NCBI GenBank assembly: GCA_012516225.1
Contig: JAAYWX010000154.1
Span: 1-10,722 of the forward strand
DNA length: 10,722 nucleotides
DNA from: Clostridiales bacterium
GTDB taxonomy: Bacteria; Bacillota; Clostridia; Oscillospirales; Oscillospiraceae
Direction: 5' to 3'
Shown: positions 1-6,764 of the stretch, piece by piece
Position numbering within the stretch: position 1 is the first letter of the stretch
Layout: every line of letters begins with the position of its first letter
Notes under the pieces: model-generated
Seen by the model: only the letters and a program-made list of their open reading frames with translations
The model's database searches: none
Told to the model about the DNA's origin: nothing
Translations under genes and position numbers: made by a program

Positions 1-92
1 CGGAAACCTTCTTCCTTCATTTTAAGCTGTATTTTTTTTATGCTGTCCAAGATTATTTTCCTTCTTTTCTGCTGTTTTTTCTTTTTCGTCAT
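1..92 (-). CDS. Partial small lysine-rich ORF downstream of yqeG
   Basis: An ATG at 90-92 (minus strand) opens a frame that stays open to the window edge: 30 complete codons beginning MTKKKKQQKRRK, then a segment rich in Ile, Lys and Glu. The start overlaps the yqeG stop as ATGA, the usual sign of translational coupling, so it is probably the next gene of the same transcript. No strong Shine-Dalgarno is visible; an AGG lies about 11 bases upstream. The very basic N-terminus would suit a nucleic-acid-binding or ribosome-associated protein, but 30 residues are too few to assign a family. It could also be a spurious frame in A-rich DNA. Confidence 0.5.
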   Translation of the reverse strand, partial: MTKKKKQQKRRKIILDSIKKIQLKMKEEGF

Positions 93-577
93 AAATATTC
101 GTACCTGAATGGAAGTTCCGCTCCGTAACGCAGCAAATGAAAGTGATTAGCCGTCATATTAATCGGCACTACCACTATGGTTTTAATTCCTGCACGCACT
201 CCGCACAGGACATCCGTATATACCTGATCGCCGACTATTGCGGTATTCTCAGGACGGGCGCCTTTTTTTTTCAGAGTTTCCGACAGAAGTTTCGTTTTCG
301 GTTTTCCGGCTCTATCAATATATCCCACGGATAGAGCGTCCGCAAAACCCTTCGCCCTTTGACTGCGGGTATTTGAGAATATAAATGGCTCTATTCCCGC
401 TTTTTTCAGCCCATCGATCCAGTTCCTGAGACGGACTGAAGGGTAAACCGCGGAATATTTTGCAAGGGTATTATCCAAGTCAAGGAGCAGAAGCGAAATG
501 CCCATTTCTTTCAAGTTCTGCGGCTTGAGCTCGTATATGTCTTTAAGTATAAGATCCGGAACTGGAAATCTGAACAT
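89..577 (-). CDS. yqeG: YqeG-family HAD phosphatase (subfamily IIIA)
   Basis: The product has 162 aa, the usual size for YqeG. It carries the HAD motifs in order: motif I DLDNTL (residues 33-38, nucleophile D33 and general acid/base D35), motif II SNT (68-70), a lysine in GKPKTK (91-96) and motif IV GDQVYTDV (116-123). There is no cap insertion, signal peptide or membrane segment, so it is a compact cytoplasmic phosphohydrolase. The family is widespread in Firmicutes; its physiological substrate is not established. The ATG is preceded by AAAGGA about 9 bases upstream. The gene lies 76 bases downstream of metY on the same strand with no clear terminator between them, and its TGA overlaps the ATG of the next ORF. 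Family assignment is firm; substrate is unknown. Confidence 0.92.
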   Translation of the reverse strand: MFRFPVPDLILKDIYELKPQNLKEMGISLLLLDLDNTLAKYSAVYPSVRLRNWIDGLKKAGIEPFIFSNTRSQRAKGFADALSVGYIDRAGKPKTKLLSETLKKKGARPENTAIVGDQVYTDVLCGVRAGIKTIVVVPINMTANHFHLLRYGAELPFRYEYL

Positions 578-653
578 GATAGGGAGTCCTTTCTGGCGGG
601 GAGCAGATATTTTTTAATCATCTATGCCTTCACAATTATATGCAGGAGCGTGA

Positions 654-1820
654 TCAGCCTATGGTTTCAAGTGCCTGCTTAAGGTCGTCAATAATATCCT
701 CGACATCCTCTATGCCGACGGAAAGGCGGATAAGATCGGAGGGGACGCCCGCTTTCTCAAGCTCGGCTTCGGAGAGCTGACGATGTGTCGCGTTAGCCGG
801 GTGCAGCACACAAGTATGCGCATCTGCAACATGCGTTGCTATAATTGCAACCTTAAGGCTTTTCATAAATTTTTCGGCGGCGGGCCGTCCGCCCTTCAGA
901 CCGAAAGAGATAACGCCGCAGGAGCCATTGGGCAGGTACTTCTGCGCAAGAGCGTAATATTTACTGGAAGGCAGGCCGCAGTAATTGACCCATGCAACTT
1001 TTTCATGCGATTCAAGGAATTCGGCCACAGCCTGGGCATTTTTGCAGTGGCGCTCCATTCGCACATGAAGAGATTCAAGACCAAGCCCAACAAGGTATGA
1101 GTTCTGCGCTGAGGGGGTTGAACCAAAGTCACGCATGAGCTGTGCCGTCGCCTTTGTGATAAAAGCTCCTTCTTTTCCGAAACGTTCGGCATAAACAATC
1201 CCATGGTAGCTTTCATCGGGAGTCGTAAGTCCGGGGAATTTGTCGGCATGGGCAAACCAATCAAACCTGCCAGCGTCAACAATTGCGCCGCCGACACCAG
1301 ACGCGTGCCCGTCCATATATTTCGTTGTTGCGTGGGTCACTATATCGGCACCCCATTCAAAGGGCCGGCAGTTTACCGGAGTGGGGAAGGTGTTGTCAAT
1401 GATGAGTGGGACTCCATGGTCATGTGCAGCCTTTGCAAAGCGCTCGATATCCAGAACGGCAAGGCTCGGATTAGCTATGGTTTCGCCGAAAACCGCTTTA
1501 GTATTGGGACGGAAAGCCGCGTTAAGCTCTTCATCGGAGCAGTCTGGGGTGACAAAGGTGAAGTCTATACCCATTTTTCTCATGGTTACATTAAATAAGT
1601 TATATGTGCCGCCGTAAATTGCGGAGGAGCATACCACATGATCTCCGGCATTGCAAATGTTGAAAACGGCAAAGAAATTTGCAGACTGGCCGGAAGATGT
1701 AAGCATTGCCGCAGTTCCGCCTTCAAGGGCGCAGATTCGTGCGGCTACATAATCGTTTGTCGGATTCTGAAGGCGGCTGTAAAAATATCCGCTTGCCTCA
1801 AGGTCAAACAGCTTCCCCAT
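654..1820 (-). CDS. metY: Surviving metY reading frame (N-terminally truncated)
   Basis: This is the longest uninterrupted frame of metY, 388 aa from an internal ATG equal to codon 39 of the full gene. It keeps the catalytic lysine (K167 in this numbering) but lacks the first 38 residues, which in Cys/Met-metabolism PLP enzymes contribute to subunit packing. The internal ATG is poorly placed for initiation: the nearest purine run, GAGG, ends only 2 bases before it. If the upstream TAA is real, little active enzyme would be expected. If the TAA is an error, the correct CDS is 654-1934. Confidence 0.6.
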   Translation of the reverse strand: MGKLFDLEASGYFYSRLQNPTNDYVAARICALEGGTAAMLTSSGQSANFFAVFNICNAGDHVVCSSAIYGGTYNLFNVTMRKMGIDFTFVTPDCSDEELNAAFRPNTKAVFGETIANPSLAVLDIERFAKAAHDHGVPLIIDNTFPTPVNCRPFEWGADIVTHATTKYMDGHASGVGGAIVDAGRFDWFAHADKFPGLTTPDESYHGIVYAERFGKEGAFITKATAQLMRDFGSTPSAQNSYLVGLGLESLHVRMERHCKNAQAVAEFLESHEKVAWVNYCGLPSSKYYALAQKYLPNGSCGVISFGLKGGRPAAEKFMKSLKVAIIATHVADAHTCVLHPANATHRQLSEAELEKAGVPSDLIRLSVGIEDVEDIIDDLKQALETIG

Positions 1821-1838
1821 ATCCTCGCTTGGATCGTA

Positions 1839-1841
1839 TTA
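1839..1841 (-). other. Premature stop codon (TAA) in metY
   Basis: The plus-strand bases tta at 1839-1841 read TAA in the metY frame as codon 32. The flanking codons on both sides continue the MetY sequence without a frame change, so this is a substitution and not an indel. Restoring AAA would give STTFKYD, the normal family sequence. Confidence 0.85.
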
Positions 1842-2037
1842 AAAAGTTGTACTTTGAATTATTGGGATTTGACGCGGCTCGCCGTTTTTAGGTGTGTATC
1901 CGGCTTGTACACATTTCGTTCCTATTCTGCTCATGAGTATTCATTCCTTTCACTGTGCCCCGAATTTGCAAAATGCCATGCAGCTTAAGCCGTCGGCGGT
2001 AGGTATACGGGTGCATATAGTTATTTGTTTCTTATAT

Positions 2038-2060
2038 TAAGTTTGAAGCTTTCAAACTTA
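2038..2060. repeat. Perfect 10-bp inverted repeat between the GerMN gene and metY
   Basis: The arms TAAGTTTGAA (2038-2047) and TTCAAACTTA (2051-2060) are exact complements around a GCT loop. The stem has only two G:C pairs and neither strand has a T-run after it, so it does not look like a classical intrinsic terminator. It lies 23 bases past the GerMN stop and about 105 bases before the metY start, where a weak 3'-end structure or a repressor operator for metY would both fit. The rest of the 149-base gap shows no riboswitch or T-box core that I recognise. Confidence 0.6.
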
Positions 2061-2083
2061 CCAGCAATAAATCAATCCCGCTT

Positions 2084-2998
2084 CTATTCCGCAACTGAGG
2101 AGCCTATTATACTTTCATTTTTAACAAGCGGGCGAGAAATATCGAACCCCCAAAGGGAACGCACATGTGTTCCGTCTATAAGGATTTGTACGCTTTGGAC
2201 ATCCGCCAGAGAAGCAAGTGAATTTACAATTGAATATGCCGCCAGCATACCGTCATCCTTGGATTTGGTAGCATCATCCGGAAAAATCCCAGATAGGCTG
2301 ACCGTACATATTCCGTCCTGAGTATAGACCGACAGAACAATAGTGCCGTCGGGAAATGCGCTTCTAAGAGCGGCGTTTTCAGGTCCTTCAAGTAAAGCAT
2401 CAAGAATTCGGCGCTCCGCGGAATTGTCGTTGTCTATGGTGATAGGGCGGTATTCGGAACAAAGAATGTTTTCGCCCTTTTTTGGGAAGTACAGACGAAC
2501 CTTAGCCTTCTTGGGACTGGTTATAGTGTTGGAAAGAAGGATATCATCAGTTGTTAGCCTGTCAGCAATTACGTCATTCCCGACGCAAATGGAAACATAA
2601 TCTATATTTTTTATGGAACACATCGTCAGCACAATGCAGCTGTCCAGAACAGATCTGTCAATTGCATCGGCCTCAAGATATGCGGAATTCATATAGACGG
2701 TTACAAAATTTTCTTTGTGCTCAGTTTTAATAATTATTACGCCTTCAGGCATCGGAGACTGAAGCCGGTCACTTTTTGGAGAATCAGCAAGAGCGGAAGC
2801 CGCCTGTGAAACGGGATCGCCCGTTCCGTTTAAAGGAATTTTTTCTGGACGGAGCAACTCGCCGTTCACTTGGTATTCCGGACGGAGAATCCTATATACG
2901 AATATTGTATCTTCGGAAGTACCGACCGCAGGTTCTTCAGCACAGGCATTCAGAAGAGCAAACAGGGCGGTAAGCACAATCAAAACGCGTTTTTTCAT
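2084..2998 (-). CDS. Lipoprotein with two tandem GerMN domains
   Basis: The product has 304 aa. The N-terminus MKKRVLIVLTALFALLNAC is a short lipoprotein signal with a lipobox ending at C19, so the mature protein should be anchored to the outer face of the membrane. Residues about 32-152 and 165-292 both look like GerMN domains: the second has the clear features VRLYFP, an RRILDALLEGP helix, AFPDGT, and a closing VQSVQILIDG strand, and the first is a more diverged copy with the same order. GerMN domains occur in spore-germination protein GerM and in many envelope lipoproteins of unknown biochemical role. The ATG follows a GAGGT site. The gene starts 21 bases after the sensor-kinase stop, so it is probably the last gene of that operon and may act with the sensor. 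Not necessarily a germination protein. Confidence 0.85.
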   Translation of the reverse strand: MKKRVLIVLTALFALLNACAEEPAVGTSEDTIFVYRILRPEYQVNGELLRPEKIPLNGTGDPVSQAASALADSPKSDRLQSPMPEGVIIIKTEHKENFVTVYMNSAYLEADAIDRSVLDSCIVLTMCSIKNIDYVSICVGNDVIADRLTTDDILLSNTITSPKKAKVRLYFPKKGENILCSEYRPITIDNDNSAERRILDALLEGPENAALRSAFPDGTIVLSVYTQDGICTVSLSGIFPDDATKSKDDGMLAAYSIVNSLASLADVQSVQILIDGTHVRSLWGFDISRPLVKNESIIGSSVAE

Positions 2999-3019
2999 AT
3001 TTACCTCACATTTGACGGG

Positions 3020-4468
3020 CTATGATTCGGAATGTCTGTCCCCGCTTATATCCGAGCAGGCGGGAAAGCGGACTATGAAGCGAGAGCCGCCCCCTTCACG
3101 CTTTTCAACAGATATTTCGCCACTATGAAGCCTGACTGCATCGTATACTATCGAAAGACCGAGCCCGCTTCCGCCTGCATCGCGAGAACGTGCCTTATCT
3201 ACGCGGTAAAAGCGGGAAAAGATATGGGGAATGTCCTCATCTGGAATACCTATTCCGGTGTCTTCAACGACCAAAACAACATGCTGACTTTCACTAAAAA
3301 GCAATATTTTGACAAGGCCGCCGGGCATATTGTATTTTATTGCATTTTCGGCAAGGTTGAAGATTATACGGTAAACGAGATCTTCGCTTCCGTTTATGAA
3401 GCAGCCCCGCTGCAGTTCGGTTGAGATGGTGACATGATACTCTTTGGCGAGCGGGACGAGGAGATGAAGCGTTTTTTCGGCAACTCGGCGCATATCGACC
3501 TTTTCATGAACAGATCCTATGCCACTGTCCATTTTTGAGAGACTGAGCAGTTTTTCTGTGGTACGCTGAAGTCGTTCCGCCTCATTTCCAATATCCGTAA
3601 CAAAGTCGCGCATGGTTTCGGTATCCATATTTTCAGAGTTAAGTATGCTGTCTGAAAGAAGCCTTATGGAGGCAAGGGGGGTTTTCAGTTCATGGGAAGC
3701 GTCAGAAACGAAACGCCGGCGCATCTCCTCTGTATTTTTAAGCCGCTGAGTAAGGCTGTTGAACTCCCGTCCAAGTTCCGACAGCTCATCGTTTCCGCTT
3801 ATCTCGATCTGATGGTCGTAATCTCCCTCGGAAACAATCCTTGTAGCTTTTGCCAGTGCTGTTATCCTTGCGGTCAGCGCGCGGCTGAAGATAAACATGA
3901 GTATAATTGCCGCCACACTCAGTATCAGAGTGATGTTCCGGAGGTTTTTCTGAATATTGGATATCAGTTCCGCCTGTGCCGAATCAAACTCGTACAGGTA
4001 TACAGCACCGACAGTTGAACCGTTATTTCTTATCGGCATGGCTTCACAGGTCATAAAAGCTATCCCATCGTATACGGAATAACAGACAATTTCCCGTTTT
4101 AGAGCCCGACGAACTTCAGAGAACATCGCATAGCGGCCGACACTCGGATCAAGACGGGCAGTATCGTAAAGTATTCTGGCGCTTTTATCCGTAACTATTA
4201 CGCGCGTAAGGCTGCGCAAATCCAGAAGCTCCATGACTTCAAGCACAGTATCGCTTGTCAGCTCGTCCGGGGCCGATAAAGCGGATGACATTACGCTGGC
4301 CTGGCTTTGAAGGGAAGCCTGTTTTGTGTTGAAAACGAGGTCACGCGACACTATGGTGGGATATGTGTTCAGCATAACCATAAGCCCTGCTATAAGCACG
4401 AGAAATGTAATGGCAAATTTAAACTGAACGCTGTGCGAAAATGTTCTTACACCGGTAAGCACATTCAT
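3020..4468 (-). CDS. Membrane sensor histidine kinase (HAMP, HisKA, HATPase_c)
   Basis: The product has 482 aa. TM1 is about residues 18-34 and TM2 about 178-196, enclosing a roughly 140-residue extracytoplasmic sensor with PAS/Cache-like strands (RVIVTDKSARILYDT at 89-103 and GAVYLYE at 154-160). HAMP follows at about 195-248, then HisKA with SHELKTP and phosphoacceptor H259. The ATPase domain has an N box NLAENAIKYN (371-380), a G1 box DTGIGIP (403-409), an F box FSRFYRVD, and a G2 box GGSGLGLS (432-439). HAMP leads straight into HisKA, so the cytoplasmic PAS domain typical of WalK is absent; a PhoR/ResE-like or unassigned envelope kinase is more likely. GGGAGAG lies 7 bases before the ATG. 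The cognate regulator lies 80 bases upstream on the same strand. The signal is unknown. Confidence 0.93.
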   Translation of the reverse strand: MNVLTGVRTFSHSVQFKFAITFLVLIAGLMVMLNTYPTIVSRDLVFNTKQASLQSQASVMSSALSAPDELTSDTVLEVMELLDLRSLTRVIVTDKSARILYDTARLDPSVGRYAMFSEVRRALKREIVCYSVYDGIAFMTCEAMPIRNNGSTVGAVYLYEFDSAQAELISNIQKNLRNITLILSVAAIILMFIFSRALTARITALAKATRIVSEGDYDHQIEISGNDELSELGREFNSLTQRLKNTEEMRRRFVSDASHELKTPLASIRLLSDSILNSENMDTETMRDFVTDIGNEAERLQRTTEKLLSLSKMDSGIGSVHEKVDMRRVAEKTLHLLVPLAKEYHVTISTELQRGCFINGSEDLVYRIIFNLAENAIKYNMPGGLVKILLFSESQHVVLVVEDTGIGIPDEDIPHIFSRFYRVDKARSRDAGGSGLGLSIVYDAVRLHSGEISVEKREGGGSRFIVRFPACSDISGDRHSES

Positions 4469-4548
4469 TTAATTACTCTCCCAATTGTTCCTTGTTGTGA
4501 CAAGCGGATTTGCCGAATGGCAGATGCAGGACTGTCAGAGATACGGAG

Positions 4549-5232
4549 TCAGTTTTCACTGAAATAATATCCGACACCCCATTTAGTATTGAAGTATTTG
4601 GGATCGGCAGGATCCGATTCAAGTTTTTCACGCAGTCTTCTTATATGGACGTCAACGGTTCTGGCGTCCCCCTGATAATCGATACCCCATATTATATCAA
4701 GAAGCCTTTCACGGCTGTAAACTTTACCGGGATTTCTCATGAGCAGTTCTGCAAGGTTGAATTCCTTGGCAGTAAGTTCGACAGGGATACCGTCCTTTTC
4801 TGCTATACGCCGCGAAGTATCTATGGTTATGCCGCCGCGTGTCAGCCGATCGCTCCGAACGTCCGAATTCTGAATGGCGCTGCGGCGGAGAAGCGCTCTG
4901 ACTCTTGCCTTAAGCTCCAGAATATTGAAAGGCTTTGTTATATAGTCGTCGGCACCGTATTCAAAGCCTATGAGTTTGTCCGTATCTTCACTTCTTGCCG
5001 TCAGCATTATAATTGGAACTGTGGAAGTTTCCCTGATCCGCATACAGGCCTCAAGCCCGTCAAGTTTCGGCATCATCAGGTCAAGGATAATAAGGTCATA
5101 TGAACCGCTTTTTGCCATTTCAACGGCAGTTTCGCCGTCATAGCATACATCAACGTCATAGCCTTCGTTTTCCAGATTGAATTTTATTCCTTTAACAAGC
5201 AGTTTTTCATCATCTACGACAAGGATTTTCAT
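4549..5232 (-). CDS. OmpR/PhoB-family response regulator
   Basis: The product has 227 aa, the normal size for the family. The receiver domain (about 1-115) has acidic residues D7-D8, phosphoacceptor D51 in LDLMMP, T78 in MLTAR, and K100 in ITKPF. The C-terminal winged helix (about 130-225) includes LTAKEFNLAELLMRNPGKV, the recognition-helix region RTVDVHIRRLREKLE and the terminal WGVGYYF hairpin. It should be phosphorylated by the adjacent kinase and bind direct DNA repeats as a dimer. GGAGG lies 7 bases before the ATG, and the ATG overlaps the comEA stop by 4 bases (ATGA), so the two are translationally coupled. It resembles WalR/PhoP in sequence type, but its kinase lacks WalK's PAS domain. 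The divergent carboxypeptidase gene is a possible target by position only. Confidence 0.94.
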   Translation of the reverse strand: MKILVVDDEKLLVKGIKFNLENEGYDVDVCYDGETAVEMAKSGSYDLIILDLMMPKLDGLEACMRIRETSTVPIIMLTARSEDTDKLIGFEYGADDYITKPFNILELKARVRALLRRSAIQNSDVRSDRLTRGGITIDTSRRIAEKDGIPVELTAKEFNLAELLMRNPGKVYSRERLLDIIWGIDYQGDARTVDVHIRRLREKLESDPADPKYFNTKWGVGYYFSEN

Positions 5233-5618
5233 TTTTCCGCCTCCTGTACTGATGGCTGGACTGTTATGTATTTTTTGATTTTCTCAAATTTAACCGATCC
5301 TATTCCGGAAACTTTCATAATCTCATCCACACTTTTAAATCCGCCATGTTCCGTCCGGTATTCTATAATCCGCTTAGCGAGCGTTTCCCCTATGCCGGGC
5401 AGTAAATCAAGTTCCTGTGCGGATGCAGTATTGATGTCTATAACGGCAGGGATGTCCGATGAATCTGCCGGAGATGGAGGCAAATAATTATCCGGGTGTT
5501 CAAAATTGACAGTTACGGTTGCAGGGGACCTGCTGTCCGCAAAAGTTAAGGCCCCTGCCGTAATCAACAGCAAAACTGTGACGGCTATGGATATTTTTTC
5601 TGCTTTGGTAAGTTTCAA
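5229..5618 (-). CDS. comEA: ComEA-like helix-hairpin-helix DNA-binding protein (TTG start)
   Basis: The product has 129 aa. An N-terminal membrane segment (about residues 9-27) is followed by a Pro/Ser-rich linker and a ComEA-type double helix-hairpin-helix: INTAS (62-66), LLPGIGETLAKRI (72-84) and VSGIGSVKFEKI (103-114). In transformable Firmicutes ComEA binds incoming double-stranded DNA at the outer membrane face. This copy is short and lacks the SLBB region of longer ComEA proteins. The start is TTG: it has GGAGTGAG 5 bases upstream and there is no usable ATG before the membrane segment. The gene is first in the operon and overlaps the response-regulator ATG by 4 bases. comEC is not in the window, and a ComEB-type dCMP deaminase is 2.6 kb away on the other side of the carboxypeptidase gene and proC. 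A role in DNA uptake is inferred from the family. Confidence 0.88.
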   Translation of the reverse strand: MKLTKAEKISIAVTVLLLITAGALTFADSRSPATVTVNFEHPDNYLPPSPADSSDIPAVIDINTASAQELDLLPGIGETLAKRIIEYRTEHGGFKSVDEIMKVSGIGSVKFEKIKKYITVQPSVQEAEK

Positions 5619-5665
5619 GAATTCTCACTCCAAAGCCGGATTTGCCGGTAAAGGCATATTTTATG

Positions 5666-5694
5666 TTGCTTTTCGATGAATGTATCTTTATAAT
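5666..5694 (+). promoter_or_regulatory. Sigma-A-type promoter of the D,D-carboxypeptidase gene
   Basis: A -35 element TTGCTT (5666-5671) and a perfect -10 element TATAAT (5689-5694) are separated by 17 bases. Transcription would start near 5701, giving a leader of about 60 bases before the ATG at 5761. A weaker second possibility is TTGAAA (5701-5706) with TATTAT (5723-5728), spacer 16. Confidence 0.65.
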
Positions 5695-5700
5695 ATATCA

Positions 5701-5733
5701 TTGAAAACAGATGTTTCAAATGTATTATATACA
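5701..5733. promoter_or_regulatory. Two adjacent short dyads in the carboxypeptidase leader
   Basis: TTGAAA/TTTCAA arms (5701-5706 and 5714-5719) are followed at once by TGTAT/ATACA arms (5721-5725 and 5729-5733). They lie at and just after the predicted transcription start, a common place for an operator. The region is A+T-rich, so short dyads also arise by chance. No regulator can be named. Confidence 0.3.
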
Positions 5734-5760
5734 ATATAGCATAATATTCCGGAGATGCAT

Positions 5761-6756
5761 ATGAAAAAGTTAAAGTTTTTGTCCTTTATTTTGATATTTT
5801 CGGTTCTGGCGGCAAATGTTCCGTTGATTTATGCGAACGCGCTTTCAAATCCGCCCATACAGTCAAAGGCTGTTGTGCTTATGGATGCCGCGACGGGGAA
5901 TATCCTCTTTTCCAAGAACGGCGACGAAAAAGTTTATCCGGCGAGCACAACTAAAATTATGACTGTGCTGCTTGCTGTTGAGGCTATAGAAGCTGGCAAG
6001 GCTGCGCTTTCCGACAAGGTTACGGCAGGAAGCAACATTACCGCCGACCTTAGTGAAGACGGAAGCACTTCCGGTATTGTGCCCGGGGAAACAATGACGC
6101 TTGAAAATCTTTTATACTGCGCAATGCTTTCATCTGCAAATGAGGCGTGCAACATCATTGCCGACCATATTGGAGGAAGCATGGAAACTTTTGTAGGCAT
6201 GATGAACTCCCGCGCGCAGGAACTTGGCTGTACAGGTACACATTTTGCCAATACTCACGGGTTACCTAACAGCAACCATTATACAACTGCGAATGATTTG
6301 GCGAAAATTGCACGGGAAGCGTATTCGCACCCGCTGTTTATGGAAATTTGCAACACTGCGGAAAAAACAATCCCCGCAACCAACATGTCTGATGAGCGTA
6401 AACTTCAAAACACCAACGGGCTTATAAACAAAAACTCGGAGCTTTATCAGGGATACTATTACGAATATGCAAAAGGGATAAAGACAGGGCATACGAACGA
6501 CGCCGGATACTGTCTGGTTTCATCTGCGTCTAAAAATGACATAAATCTTCTCTGTGTGGTTATGGGCGGTCAGGCAATCAAAAAAACCAACAGTACACAG
6601 TACACCAATTTTACCGATTCGATAGAGGTATACAATTGGGCGTTTGAAAATTACAGCTACAGGGATATACTCGAAACAACCGATTTGGTAAAGGATATAC
6701 CGGTAAAGATGGGGAAAGATGCCGAGTATGAACTGTCCGACCGCAGAACGCCGTAA
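5761..6756 (+). CDS. Catalytic part of the D,D-carboxypeptidase
   Basis: From the ATG at 5761 this frame gives 331 aa. An in-frame ATG at 5755 is less likely because the Shine-Dalgarno CCGGAG (5749-5754) touches it directly, whereas it lies 6 bases before 5761. The protein has a signal peptide (MKKLKFLSFILIFSVLAA, cleavage probably after the Ala-rich stretch near residue 26) and all three S11 motifs: STTK (S62, K65), SAN (S125, N127) and KTG (241-243). The penicillin-binding fold is therefore complete. The frame stops inside the PBP5 C-terminal domain, so as read here the product would be secreted without its membrane anchor and might be released or unstable. It is transcribed divergently from the comEA operon. 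Confidence 0.85.
   Translation: MKKLKFLSFILIFSVLAANVPLIYANALSNPPIQSKAVVLMDAATGNILFSKNGDEKVYPASTTKIMTVLLAVEAIEAGKAALSDKVTAGSNITADLSEDGSTSGIVPGETMTLENLLYCAMLSSANEACNIIADHIGGSMETFVGMMNSRAQELGCTGTHFANTHGLPNSNHYTTANDLAKIAREAYSHPLFMEICNTAEKTIPATNMSDERKLQNTNGLINKNSELYQGYYYEYAKGIKTGHTNDAGYCLVSSASKNDINLLCVVMGGQAIKKTNSTQYTNFTDSIEVYNWAFENYSYRDILETTDLVKDIPVKMGKDAEYELSDRRTP
6730..6733 (+). other. Probable site of a missing base (frameshift)
   Basis: The sequence reads TATGAACTG. TATGAAACTG would keep Tyr-Glu and continue Thr-Val-Arg-Pro in the family frame. The change is one A fewer in a short A-run, the kind of place where both replication slippage and sequencing indels occur. Confidence 0.75.
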
Positions 6757-6764
6757 AGGCGCTT

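Larger units (their letters stand above)
654..1934 (-). pseudogene. metY: metY, O-acetylhomoserine sulfhydrylase, interrupted by an in-frame TAA
   Basis: The full frame runs from an ATG at 1932-1934, behind an AAAGGA site, to TGA at 654. It has 426 codons, the usual MetY length. The family enzyme is PLP-dependent and joins O-acetylhomoserine with sulfide to give homocysteine in the cytoplasm. In full-length numbering the N-terminus reads CVQAGYTPKNGEPR (8-21) and QSTTF (27-31), then TAA at codon 32, then YDPSEDMGKLFDL. Relatives have a sense codon there, typically Lys, so one A-to-T change would explain it. Everything downstream is intact: YSR (52-54), SSGQSAN, the PLP-contacting Asp of IDNTF (D180), and TTKY with Schiff-base lysine K205. 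No other lesion is visible, which points to a very recent mutation or a base-call error. Upstream is the gap containing a 10-bp hairpin; downstream, 76 bases away, is yqeG. Confidence 0.88.

Noticed and set aside
1839..1841. TAA reassigned to a sense codon
   Set aside because: TAA is used as a normal stop at 7290-7292, directly before a terminator hairpin. The other genes are closed by TGA and TAG. One TAA in metY is better explained by mutation or error.
1203..1988. Long plus-strand open frames opposite metY
   Set aside because: They lie opposite strongly conserved MetY sequence, have no recognisable product and no ribosome-binding site, and are expected on the complement of a GC-balanced gene.
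1935..2083. SAM riboswitch or T-box leader for metY
   Set aside because: The 149-base gap is short, and I see none of the conserved S-box or T-box core elements and no terminator/antiterminator pair before metY.
5675..5735. WalR-type binding sites before the carboxypeptidase gene
   Set aside because: TGTATC, TGTTTC and TGTATT occur, but they do not match the TGTWA(A/T/C) half-site or its 5-base spacing, and the kinase lacks WalK's cytoplasmic PAS domain.
6730..6756. Programmed ribosomal frameshift joining the two carboxypeptidase frames
   Set aside because: The downstream frame has a TGA at 6729-6731, so the shift would have to occur between there and 6756. That stretch has no X XXY YYZ slippery heptamer. 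The GGGAAAG further upstream is in the wrong phase and lies before that TGA.
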